Source of the DNA: CAZYQW01 sp964649825
Lineage (GTDB): Bacteria > Planctomycetota > B15-G4 > JADJEK01
Direction of reading: 5' to 3'
Assembly: GCA_964649825.1 (NCBI GenBank)
Contig: CAZYQW010000076.1
Coordinates: 1 to 41,372, forward strand
Length of the DNA: 41,372 nucleotides
The notes under the pieces are model-generated. The model worked only from the letters and a program-made list of their open reading frames with translations. It ran no database searches and was not told the origin of the DNA. Numbering within the stretch: the stretch's first letter is position 1; each line of letters begins with the position of its first letter. The position numbers and the translations under genes are program-made. Positions 1 through 7,314 of the stretch are shown in pieces.

Positions 1-119
1 TGGTCACGAAAGTCGACGGCACCCACCGCTACATCGTCAACACGAAGGCGCGCACCCTCATTGCTGCCGTGCTCGCCACTGACGAGGCGCGCATATCCAA
101 GCTCAAGCAATGCGCTTAG
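1..119 (+). CDS. C-terminal fragment of an unidentified protein, cut by the window edge
   Basis: An open frame enters from the left edge (codons start at base 3) and stops with TAG at 117-119, giving the last 38 residues, ending KLKQCA. The stretch reads like the end of a winged-helix wing followed by a helix: a basic HRYIVNTKARTLIAAVLAT segment, then a polar tail. Similar tails (HRY-x-VT-x-x-G-x-x-x-IAALLAAR) occur in large winged-helix-containing hypothetical proteins, often near mobile elements; that comparison is from memory and weak. Codon use fits the neighbourhood. The function cannot be settled from this fragment. Confidence 0.5.
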   Translation, partial: VTKVDGTHRYIVNTKARTLIAAVLATDEARISKLKQCA

Positions 120-538
120 AATTCTTGAACGCCGATCAAGACTCTCGTCCGTAGACACTCACGTCCGTCCCTCGCGGTCGCGGTCCTCGGCGTGCCCGCG
201 CTCGACCACAAATCCCCCCAACCCTCTGAGCCGCCTCGCGTTCATCGAGAATCGGGCTCGGACCACCCGACGATCCACCCCCTCGTCCGCCGTCGACGAG
301 ACTTCTCGGCCGCGAGTGTGACCGTCAACTCGACGCCGGACGGGTTCAGAGGTCGTTTGGACCGCCTCCGGTTCACGCTCGCCGCGGCGCGACGACACCC
401 GAAATTCGCTGCCACGTTGTCGCGAGAGAGCACGCCGGCGCACCCTAACCAACGACGCGGTCGGTTCCCGTCTCCCACGGGCCGCGTCATTCGGGGCGTC
501 GCCTCCCCCGCCGGCCCCCTTCCCGATCGGAGCATCCC
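120..538. other. Intergenic stretch upstream of the beta-helix gene
   Basis: No frame on either strand has convincing coding character, and I see no RNA gene or clear promoter. A ribosome binding site (GGAG, six bases before the ATG at 539) closes the stretch. It presumably holds the promoter of the following gene. Confidence 0.5.
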
Positions 539-2941
539 ATGTTTCGTTCGCCACCTCTCCTCGTCGCGACCTTCCTCGCTCTCGACGTCACGTTCTCCCA
601 CGCCCAGGTCCTGAACTTCGACATCACGGTTCCCGCCCCGACGCCGGTCGCCTACCAGTGGTGGGTCGACGTGAACCCGGGGCTCGCAGGCGTGCAACGC
701 TGCCACGCATTCGCCCCGGCCGCGGACATCGTCTGCAACCACCCGTTCCCGAAGAGCGCCGATCTCGCCGTCGACGTGCGGCTGTTCAACGTCCCGGCGT
801 TCCCTCCCCTCGTCGGCGCGCATTTCACCGTCCACTTCGATCCGACGAAGCTCGCGTTCGTCGGCGTCCAAGCGCCCGCCCTCTTCGGTGGGGACTCGTT
901 TCCGCTCTCGGTCCCGCTGGGCCCGGGAAAGGTGCGCGTCGTGACGAGCGTCGATCCGTGCGGCCCCGGCGTCGGGGGCACGGGAGTCATCGCCCAGCTC
1001 TGCTTCGCATCGATCGAAGAAGGACAGAGCGGCATCGACTTGACCGACATCGCGCTCTACGGCCGACCGACCCCGTGCGTCGTCGAGCCGCTCACGTCCG
1101 ACGCGAGCGAGGCGAAGGCGCAGGTGATCATGGACCTGTCGGGAACCCGCGCCTGCTGGACCATCAACACGGACGAGGACGGCGTGGACATCGCGGTCGG
1201 CGACGGTATCACCGATTCCGATCCGGCCCTCGGCATCGTTCGCAGCACGCTGCGCGCGTGCATCCAGGAATCCAACGCGCGCGCCGGCGCGGACGGCATC
1301 GCGTTTCGCATCGAGGCGCGGCCGACGGTCAAGGTCGGATCGTCCGGCGCGGGCGCCCTGCCCGCCCTCACCGATGACGAAGGCGTCTACATCGACGGCA
1401 CGACACAGGACGACGTCCTGCTGAACGGCGAGGCGGCGGGGGCGGACGCGGACGGCTTCCGTCTCGATTCGAACAAGAACACGATCCGCGCCGTCGGGAT
1501 CGTGAAGTTCAGAGGCAACGGCGTGCGCATCGCCGACGCGAGTCTCAACACGGTCACCGGGTGCCGCATCGGAACCGACGCCGCTTTCACCGATGGGCTC
1601 GGCAACCGCGGCGCGGGCGTCTCGCTCGAGGGCGACGCCGCCCAGAACCTGATCGGCGCGCAGTTCGACTTCACCGCGCCGGACTACGACTGCGACTGGT
1701 CCGCGGCGCTCGAGGCGGAGAGCAACGTCATCGTCCGCAACGACATCGGCGTCAAGATCCAAGGTCGCTCGAACACGATCGTCGCGCACGGCAACGTTGT
1801 CGCCGGCAACTACATCGGCGTGACGCGCGACGACAGGCTCCTCGGCAACCGCCGCCAGGGCGTCTACCTCGAGGACGCGTCGGCTAACCGCATCTTCGCC
1901 AACACCGTCGGCGACAATCACATGATCCACACGCCCGCCGGCGGCATCGGCGCGGCGGAGATCTACGGCCGCGCCGTCGCCAACGTCATCGAGTGCAACT
2001 TCATCGGCGTCACGCGCGCCGGCACGCGCGCGCCGAACGACGGCGACGGCGTGCGGCTGCAGGGAGTGTCTCCGTTCGACAGCCCCATCCAGACCCGAAT
2101 CGGCGGCCTGAGCCACGCGGGCCCGAGCCGTGGCAACGAGATCCACCACAACCTCGGCAACGGGATCGCGGTGCGGGGAGTCGCCGAAGAGACGCGGATC
2201 CAAGCGAACGACGTGCGCGATCACACGCTCGCCGGGATCCTCCTGACGACCCTCGACGGCGGTGACGCGCGGCTCTGGTACACCGCGATCGAGACCAACA
2301 CGGTGCAGCGCAACCTGGCGGGTCTGTGGTTCCTCGGCGCCGGCGTGCGCCTCGCGTCGGTCACCGACAACGAAGTTCGCGAGAACAGCACGCACGGTGT
2401 CCTCGTGCGCCACTCGCGCGACATCTACATCGGCGCGTTTGGCGAGGACGCCCCCGGCAACGTGATCACCAAGAACGGCAGCGCCGGTGTGGCGCTGCTG
2501 GAAGACGACACGACCGACGTCTTCGTCATCGGCAACCGGATCTTCGACAACACCGGCCTCGGGATCGACATCGACGTGAACGGAGTCACGAAGAACGACC
2601 GCGAGGACCGCGACGGCGGGCCGAACGGGCGGCTGAACTTCCCGGTGCTCACCATCGTCAAGGTCGAAGGCGGCACCACGATCTTGCGCGGTACCCTGCA
2701 CGCGAAGAAGAACGAGTCGTTCAACATCGGCTTCTGCTGGTCGACGACGTGCGACCCGTCGGGGAACGGCGAGGGGGAAAACCCGTTCTACAATCAGACC
2801 CTCGGCACCGACTTCGCGGGCGACGCGATGTTCGACTACACACTGCCGTTCGCCATCCCCGTCGGCGCGTCCGTGACCGCGATCACCTACACGCCGTCGG
2901 GCTCGACGTCGGAGTTCAGCGAATGCCGAGTCGTTCAGTGA
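539..2941 (+). CDS. Secreted right-handed parallel beta-helix protein with cohesin-like N-terminal region
   Basis: The 800-residue product starts with a signal peptide (about residues 1-23, cut near SHA-Q), so it is exported. Residues about 75-190 look like a cohesin-type beta-sandwich (FTVHFDPTKLAFVGVQAP). Near residue 240 is TLRACIQESNARAGADGI, the counterpart of the 'SLR-AI-x-AN-x-x-x-GAD-x-I' start of many secreted beta-helix proteins. After it come NosD/PbH1-type turns rich in N-x-I-x-G, such as NFIGVTRAGTRAPNDGDG and GNEIHHNLGNGIAVRG, to about residue 700, then a short beta-sandwich tail. The start is supported by GGAG six bases upstream. It is monocistronic, with no obvious partner. 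No polysaccharide-lyase catalytic triad could be recognised, so a structural or glycan-binding surface role is as likely as an enzymatic one. Confidence 0.88.
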   Translation: MFRSPPLLVATFLALDVTFSHAQVLNFDITVPAPTPVAYQWWVDVNPGLAGVQRCHAFAPAADIVCNHPFPKSADLAVDVRLFNVPAFPPLVGAHFTVHFDPTKLAFVGVQAPALFGGDSFPLSVPLGPGKVRVVTSVDPCGPGVGGTGVIAQLCFASIEEGQSGIDLTDIALYGRPTPCVVEPLTSDASEAKAQVIMDLSGTRACWTINTDEDGVDIAVGDGITDSDPALGIVRSTLRACIQESNARAGADGIAFRIEARPTVKVGSSGAGALPALTDDEGVYIDGTTQDDVLLNGEAAGADADGFRLDSNKNTIRAVGIVKFRGNGVRIADASLNTVTGCRIGTDAAFTDGLGNRGAGVSLEGDAAQNLIGAQFDFTAPDYDCDWSAALEAESNVIVRNDIGVKIQGRSNTIVAHGNVVAGNYIGVTRDDRLLGNRRQGVYLEDASANRIFANTVGDNHMIHTPAGGIGAAEIYGRAVANVIECNFIGVTRAGTRAPNDGDGVRLQGVSPFDSPIQTRIGGLSHAGPSRGNEIHHNLGNGIAVRGVAEETRIQANDVRDHTLAGILLTTLDGGDARLWYTAIETNTVQRNLAGLWFLGAGVRLASVTDNEVRENSTHGVLVRHSRDIYIGAFGEDAPGNVITKNGSAGVALLEDDTTDVFVIGNRIFDNTGLGIDIDVNGVTKNDREDRDGGPNGRLNFPVLTIVKVEGGTTILRGTLHAKKNESFNIGFCWSTTCDPSGNGEGENPFYNQTLGTDFAGDAMFDYTLPFAIPVGASVTAITYTPSGSTSEFSECRVVQ

Positions 2942-3036
2942 CGGGTCGCGACGTGGCACGGGCCGGCTCGAGCGCGTGGTTTCCCGCGAGCTCCAGGTCT
3001 CGGCGCGGTCCTCGACCGTTGCGCGCTCTGCGCCGG

Positions 3037-3354
3037 CTACGGAGCGTCGAAGAGCACCTCGGGCGGCGGCTTCATCGTCATCCAGCGGTACGCGTCCTAC
3101 GCACGCGCCGACCTCGAGCTCTCGTTCGCCGCCTCGTTCTCGTCTCGCATGCTCTGGATCCGCGCCACCAGGTGGTGGGTGAAGGCCCGGAGGCTCCGGG
3201 GCGGCGCCGGCTCGTAGTCCAGATACAGGTTCGCGAGGCGCTCGGCCGGAGAGCCCGGCGGGGCGTTGATGGCGACGTTTCCCTGGCCGACCGGGTCGAG
3301 CAACTTCGTCGACGTCGAAAGCGGGGGCTGGAACGGCCGGTTCAGCGGCGACTA
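3037..3354 (-). pseudogene. Decayed C-terminal gene fragment with an in-frame stop, bordered by the MITE
   Basis: On the minus strand a frame with strong G/C third positions runs from the edge of the MITE (SPLNRPFQPPLSTSTK...) through LDPVGQGNVAINAPPG and LANLYLDYEPAPPRSL to a TAG at 3097-3099. It then continues in the same frame (DAYRWMTMKPPPEVLFDAP) to a second TAG at 3037-3039. Continued coding character across the first stop suggests a dead gene end. The upstream part is absent: the MITE and the aldolase gene lie there. If the MITE is removed and one TA kept, this frame is continuous with the aldolase frame through its TAG stop, which may be chance. No family was recognised. Confidence 0.45.
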
Positions 3355-3515
3355 GTGGTGTGATTCAGATTGTTGGTGGATTATCCGGAGGTCATCGTCG
3401 TCGCTGGCAAGGCGCGACGACGACCGCGTATTCGAGATACGTCGAGGAGGAGCAACGCAGCAAACGATGACGAGGGCCCCGGAGAAACGTCAACAACTCT
3501 GAATCACACCACTAG
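3352..3515. mobile_element. IS630/Tc1-mariner-type MITE (about 164 bp) flanked by CTAG
   Basis: Bases 3352-3375 (CTAGTGGTGTGATTCAGA, then TTGTTG) are repeated inverted at 3491-3515 (CAACAACTCTGAATCACACC, then ACTAG). The arms are about 22-24 bp and differ by a one-base indel. Both ends sit in CTAG. IS630-family elements duplicate TA and favour CTAG, so the duplicated TA inside CTAG fits that family. The interior has no transposase frame but contains further self-complementary pieces (GTCATCGT near 3392 and ACGATGAC near 3464; GTCGTCG and CGACGAC around 3400-3420), so the whole unit can fold into one long hairpin. It is a non-autonomous element that needs a transposase in trans. Its right end supplies the TAG stop codon of the aldolase gene. 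Confidence 0.8.
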
Positions 3516-4423
3516 ATCTCGAACCGGCCATCCGGCCGCGCGTCCCGCGGCTCGGACGCCCCAATGCCTCGAGGCGATTCCGCGCGGGCGACCAGGGGGA
3601 GCGAAGCCGACGGCGCGGTCGCGGGCACGCCGCAACGACGGGAGTAGGCCTCGATCTGATCGGCGAGCCTCGACTCCATCTCCCGCCGTTCGGCTCCGCC
3701 GGCGGACTGCCAGTAGGCGATGCGGTTTCGCAATCGTTCGATCTCGCTCGGCAACACGGCGGGAGGAGTCTCGCGGAACGTCCGGCCCAACCAACCGCGC
3801 GTGGCCCCTTCGCAGACCTGGCAAGCCAGAACCCACTCCGGATTCACCGGCAGATCCCTTCTCGACAGACTCCCGATGCCTCCGAATCCGAAGTCCATGC
3901 CCGCTTCCCGCAGAATGCGACACAGGCCGTGCACCGTTCCGTCGGCGATCGGATCCAACAGGAACCTCCGGCCCAGCGAGAGGCTGAGGTCGTTCAACCC
4001 GATATGCACTTCCGAGAGGCCCGGCAGCGCGATCAACTCCGCCAAGACTTCAGCCGCCTCCGCGGTTTCGACGAGCAGCACGGCTCCAGCGCGTCCCGCG
4101 ACCATCTCCAAGAACCGGGCGGCCTCGGCGACCGTCCGGAAGAACGGGAGCATGACGTAGTCCGCCCCAGAGCGAACCGCGAACTCGACCTGCGCGGCGG
4201 TCCGCCGGTTCGGTGGATCGATGCGGACTATCAGCTCGGAACGATCCAGGATCCGCCGCATCGCCGCGACGTCGCCCGGAACGTGGGTCGACTGGAACAG
4301 GGCCCGACCCTGTTGCCGGGACGCCTTGCCCAGACGTTCCAGGTCGACGAAGACGCGATCGACCCCGGCACGTTCCGCGACCCGAGCCAACGCGGTGTCA
4401 TTGGTGATGAACGACAGTTCCAT
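3512..4423 (-). CDS. HpcH/HpaI-type aldolase (citrate-lyase-like TIM barrel)
   Basis: This 303-residue cytoplasmic protein belongs to the HpcH/HpaI aldolase/citrate lyase superfamily, metal-dependent enzymes that make or break C-C bonds of 2-keto acids. Visible signatures are FVDLERLGK near residue 25, GADYVMLPFF near 85, the metal-ligand Glu in LLVETAEA near 118, and the second acidic ligand in IGLNDLSLSLG near 143. The usual fold ends near residue 235; the rest is a low-complexity Arg/Ala/Pro tail that ends exactly in the MITE. A GGGAGGGAG ribosome binding site precedes the ATG. It is the last gene of a minus-strand operon behind a cupin and a glycosyltransferase, so a role in a sugar-acid branch of surface-glycan synthesis is inferred. 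The exact substrate is unknown. Confidence 0.85.
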   Translation of the reverse strand: MELSFITNDTALARVAERAGVDRVFVDLERLGKASRQQGRALFQSTHVPGDVAAMRRILDRSELIVRIDPPNRRTAAQVEFAVRSGADYVMLPFFRTVAEAARFLEMVAGRAGAVLLVETAEAAEVLAELIALPGLSEVHIGLNDLSLSLGRRFLLDPIADGTVHGLCRILREAGMDFGFGGIGSLSRRDLPVNPEWVLACQVCEGATRGWLGRTFRETPPAVLPSEIERLRNRIAYWQSAGGAERREMESRLADQIEAYSRRCGVPATAPSASLPLVARAESPRGIGASEPRDARPDGRFEI

Positions 4424-4495
4424 TCGCGGTCTGCTCCCTCCCGAACCCGATCCGTTCGACGGGACGAATGACGCGCTCGACCCCCACCAATCGTC

Positions 4496-4984
4496 TCACG
4501 GAGCCCCATCCGCCGGACGCGCAGCGTCCGGCCAGCGATAGGGAATCGACGGGTCATTCGCCGGAAGGGTATCCTGGTCGGGGCTCTCGAACTGGAACGG
4601 GACCGTGTTCAGGTGGGCCAGGATCGTCGGCTCGTGTCCCAATGCGTGGTGACCGTGCCAGAGCCCCGGCGGAATCTGGACCAGCTTCGGTCGGTCTCCG
4701 GTGACGTGGATCTCCTGCACGGTCCCGCGCGTCGGGGAGTCCGTCCGGGCGTCACAGAGAACGAGCAGGACTTCACCGTGAATCAGCGCGATCTGGTCGA
4801 ATTGGCGGTGATGCCGATACCAGGCCTTGGTGATACCCGGCGTCGTATACGTCATGTAGAGCTGTCCGAAGCCCGGGAAGTGCGGATCATCGTTGCGCTG
4901 CACCTCCATCAGACCGCCGCGATCGTTCACGATCTTCTTCAGCGGCATGATGGCGACCTGGTGGATCGTGCCGCGGTGATTCAT
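4496..4984 (-). CDS. RmlC-like cupin (dTDP-4-dehydrorhamnose 3,5-epimerase family)
   Basis: This 162-residue protein has the layout of small RmlC-type cupins: PLKKIVNDRGGLMEVQR at residues 14-30, PHFPGFGQLYMT, PGITKAWYRHHRQFDQIAL with the active-site-type His residues, then GEVLLVLCDART and a VQIPPGLWHG strand. Such proteins epimerise or isomerise nucleotide-activated keto-sugars. The start is fixed by GGGAGG four bases before the ATG; a later Met at residue 13 would remove the odd N-terminal extension but lacks a good site. It lies 25 bases after the glycosyltransferase and 72 bases before the aldolase, suggesting one transcript. Canonical RmlC is about 180 residues, so a divergent sugar isomerase is also possible. 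Confidence 0.85.
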   Translation of the reverse strand: MNHRGTIHQVAIMPLKKIVNDRGGLMEVQRNDDPHFPGFGQLYMTYTTPGITKAWYRHHRQFDQIALIHGEVLLVLCDARTDSPTRGTVQEIHVTGDRPKLVQIPPGLWHGHHALGHEPTILAHLNTVPFQFESPDQDTLPANDPSIPYRWPDAARPADGAP

Positions 4985-5008
4985 GGGTCCTCCCGTCTTC
5001 CGGCCGAT

Positions 5009-5776
5009 TCAGATGACGCGAACCGCTGCTCTTCGAACTCGTTGGAAATCGTCGTGTTTCTCGCGTTCGTTCCAAAGGTACTTGTGGCCCCAACCCCGTT
5101 CGACGTCCTTCTCCCGTAGCCCTCGACTCAAGTCCATGAGCCGTGCGCTCATGTAGTCGAGACCGAGATACTTGTAATGCAGGAGCTTGACGCGCGGTTT
5201 GGCCGGTCGCTTGACGACACCTTTCGGATCTGCCTTGTGACGACCCACGCTGAAGTTGATCTCTCGGATGTGATCGGGAGCGAACAACTGGGGTTTGTCC
5301 ATCCTGCGGAATCGCGCCCCCATCCGCACTTGCTCGCAGAGCGGCGGCCCGCCGGTCGGGAACGTGTCCGAGATCATCTCGTAGCCCTCGGGGACGATCA
5401 GAGTAATCCCCCGGTGCCGACAACGCGCCAGGTACCGGGGCAGATCGGGATGGTGGAGGTGTTCGTCGATGTTGCAGACGATCACCCAATCCGTTTTGCC
5501 ACGACTTCGTTTCCAACATTCGTCGTAGAACGTGCGAGCCGCCTCGAGGAACGACGGGCCTTGCACGGAGAAATGCTCGAGGGTCACCTTCGGGTGACGC
5601 TCGAGCAGATCCAGGGATCCGTCCGTCGAGCCATTGTCGAAGATGTGGTAGCGGTCCACGAGAGCGTCGTAGTGCCGGAAGAAGTGAGGCAGCATGCGGG
5701 CCTCGTTCCAGCAGAGCGCGTAGAGATGAAGCCCGGGCGTGACCCGTCGAGCGAACCACTTCCGGAGGGGATTCAT
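5009..5776 (-). CDS. Glycosyltransferase family 2 protein (Glyco_tranf_2_4 type)
   Basis: This 255-residue protein has the start of the GT2 'NEARMLPHFFRHYD' subgroup (LYALCWNEARMLPHFF, residues 18-33), the nucleotide-binding turn IFDNGSTDGS near 45-54, and an acidic D-x-E site in CNIDEHLHH near 100 that would coordinate the metal and sugar nucleotide. There is no signal peptide or membrane helix, so it acts in the cytoplasm or at the membrane face. The start follows GGGGGAA. It is the first clear gene of a three-gene minus-strand run with the cupin and aldolase, which suggests assembly or decoration of a surface glycan. Donor and acceptor are not predictable. Confidence 0.87.
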   Translation of the reverse strand: MNPLRKWFARRVTPGLHLYALCWNEARMLPHFFRHYDALVDRYHIFDNGSTDGSLDLLERHPKVTLEHFSVQGPSFLEAARTFYDECWKRSRGKTDWVIVCNIDEHLHHPDLPRYLARCRHRGITLIVPEGYEMISDTFPTGGPPLCEQVRMGARFRRMDKPQLFAPDHIREINFSVGRHKADPKGVVKRPAKPRVKLLHYKYLGLDYMSARLMDLSRGLREKDVERGWGHKYLWNEREKHDDFQRVRRAAVRVI

Positions 5777-6120
5777 CGGTTCCCCCGGCGGCCCCCGACG
5801 GCGCGGAGGCTGCCGACTCGGAGTTGGTCACACGGGACGAGACCGCTTCGGCCGGCCACTCCCGACCACCGCGTTCGAGTAGCGACCCGGACGGGGGCGG
5901 AGGAGTCCAAGGACGAGGACGCGACCTGGACGTACGCCTTGAACGGACCCGTCGGCTTCGAATCCTCGAACGAATCCCCGAGCGTCGCCTCGAGGCCGGC
6001 GATCGGCGCGTGCGCCAACGGGAGCGGATCGCTCGCGCGGGGCCGCGCGGAACCCGTCCCCGCGAGCGAGACGAGCACCGTCCCCACGACGGTGAAGAAG
6101 CCACCTGAGAATTGCAACAC
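5773..6120 (-). CDS. Possible small secreted hypothetical protein overlapping the glycosyltransferase start
   Basis: A minus-strand frame from a GTG at 6118-6120 begins VLQFSGGFFTVVGTVLVSLA, which resembles a signal peptide, followed by a polar region (APIAGLEATLGDSFEDSKP, then FKAYVQVASSSLDSSAP). It ends in a TGA that overlaps the glycosyltransferase ATG (ATGA), as in coupled genes. Third-position GC is high over the first 80 codons and weaker near the end. No ribosome binding site or known family is visible, and the complementary plus-strand frame looks almost as coding-like. It could be a real small gene, a relic, or chance. Confidence 0.25.
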   Translation of the reverse strand: MLQFSGGFFTVVGTVLVSLAGTGSARPRASDPLPLAHAPIAGLEATLGDSFEDSKPTGPFKAYVQVASSSLDSSAPVRVATRTRWSGVAGRSGLVPCDQLRVGSLRAVGGRRGNR

Positions 6121-6151
6121 GGGGAGTGCTCGTCGGGTTCCGTAACGGCGC

Positions 6152-7189
6152 GTGGCGAAAGGGGGTTCCAGCGTAGCGCCTCGTCCCGTCTCGTGCGGCC
6201 TCCAATTCCCGGCCGTGGCCGGAGGTCGACACCTTCGAACGCCGGGTTTGCTTTCGCCCTTGGCCGGCCCCGCCGGTACGCGAGGATCTTCCGCAGCTTC
6301 GGAAGCGTGCACGTTCGACGTGATGTGGAAGGTGCCCGCGCGCGGCGAGGACGTGCGTCTGGGGCTGTACGTGCGTCTGCCGGACGGCTGCGAGAACGTG
6401 ACCGAGCCGCGCGCGGCCTTCGCCGGCGGCGCGTACTTCGAGCGCTGGCGCGTGCGCCACTCGGACGCGCTCGCCGGCGGCACGATCCGCGTGACCGGGC
6501 TGCAGGCGACGCTGACGGACGTCCTCGTGCGCATCGAGCGGCTCGACGGAGCAACGCAGGTGACCCGACTCGCGCCGTCGAGCCCGTCGATGGTGGTCAC
6601 CGCCTCTCCCGGCCGCTGGAGGCTGGGCTGGACGTACTTCGCGCTCGGCGTGGAGCACATCCTGCTGGGGATCGACCACCCCCTCTTCGTGCTGGCGCTC
6701 ATGTTGCTGGTCCGGGGAACGCGGCGACTGGTCTGGACGACCACAGCGTTCACCGTTGCGCACTCGATCACCCTCGCCCTCGCCACGCTCGGTGTCGTGC
6801 ACGTGCCGGGGCCGCCGGTCGAGGCGATCATCGCGCTCTCCATTGTGTTCGTGGCCGCAGAGATCCTCCGCGCGCGAGGGGGGCGGACGAGCACGACCGA
6901 ACGTCATCCCTGGATCGTGGCGTTCACGTTCGGCCTTTTGCACGGGCTCGGCTTCGCGGGCGCGCTGTCGGAGGTGGGTCTGCCGCAGCACGCGATTCCG
7001 ACGTCGCTCCTGTTCTTCACCGTCGGCGCAGAGGTCGGGCAGCTCGTGTTCGTGGCCGCGGCGGCGGTCGCGGGCGCCGTGACCGTCCGTTGGCGGGACC
7101 GGGCGGGCTGGGCGGCGGCCATCCCCCCCTATGCAATCGGCGGCGTCGCGATGTTCTGGGTGATCGATCGCGTCGTCGACTTCGCGTAG
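6152..7189 (+). CDS. HupE/UreJ_2 family membrane protein with disturbed N-terminus
   Basis: The 345-residue frame carries a HupE/UreJ_2-type protein, integral membrane proteins linked to nickel or other metal handling. From residue 54 the family sequence is clear: TFDVMWKVPARGEDVRL, an extracytoplasmic beta domain, then helices with the conserved motifs EHILLGIDHPLFVLALMLL, VAHSITLALATL and FGLLHGLGFAGAL, whose His/Asp residues may bind metal. Residues 1-53 do not look like the family: the expected signal peptide and first strand are missing. The switch falls at a 34-bp repeat (6277-6310) also found at 9494-9527. No good ribosome binding site precedes the ATG; an internal ATG at 6323 would start directly in the domain. 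It is either translated without its export signal or 5'-truncated and dead. No urease or hydrogenase genes are near. Confidence 0.75.
   Translation: MAKGGSSVAPRPVSCGLQFPAVAGGRHLRTPGLLSPLAGPAGTRGSSAASEACTFDVMWKVPARGEDVRLGLYVRLPDGCENVTEPRAAFAGGAYFERWRVRHSDALAGGTIRVTGLQATLTDVLVRIERLDGATQVTRLAPSSPSMVVTASPGRWRLGWTYFALGVEHILLGIDHPLFVLALMLLVRGTRRLVWTTTAFTVAHSITLALATLGVVHVPGPPVEAIIALSIVFVAAEILRARGGRTSTTERHPWIVAFTFGLLHGLGFAGALSEVGLPQHAIPTSLLFFTVGAEVGQLVFVAAAAVAGAVTVRWRDRAGWAAAIPPYAIGGVAMFWVIDRVVDFA
6277..6310. repeat. 34-bp dispersed repeat, copy 1 (with hairpin core)
   Basis: It matches 9494-9527 at 31 of 34 positions, with an exact 18-base run GCAGCTTCGGAAGCGTGC. This copy can form a short stem, CTTCCG pairing with CGGAAG. 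It lies exactly where the HupE-like protein loses similarity to its family. Confidence 0.7.
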
Positions 7190-7314
7190 CACTTACCGTC
7201 GACCGCGACGGCGCGATGCGCACAGCCGATCGTCGCCTGCGCGTCTAGCGGGTCCTCCGCGTCCACGCGGTCGAGCGCATGGCGGGTCGAACCCCGCGCG
7301 CGGGGACGCCGCCG

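Noticed and set aside
3376..3490. Possible small gene or transposase inside the MITE.
   Set aside because: No frame with coding bias or DDE motif; the interior is self-complementary and only about 115 bp long.
6152..7189. HupE-like gene as part of a urease or hydrogenase operon.
   Set aside because: No urease, hydrogenase or nickel-chaperone genes flank it.
7190..7314. Terminator between the convergent HupE-like and efflux genes (CCGCG-TCCA-CGCGG).
   Set aside because: The stem is only 5 bp and no U-tract follows on either strand.
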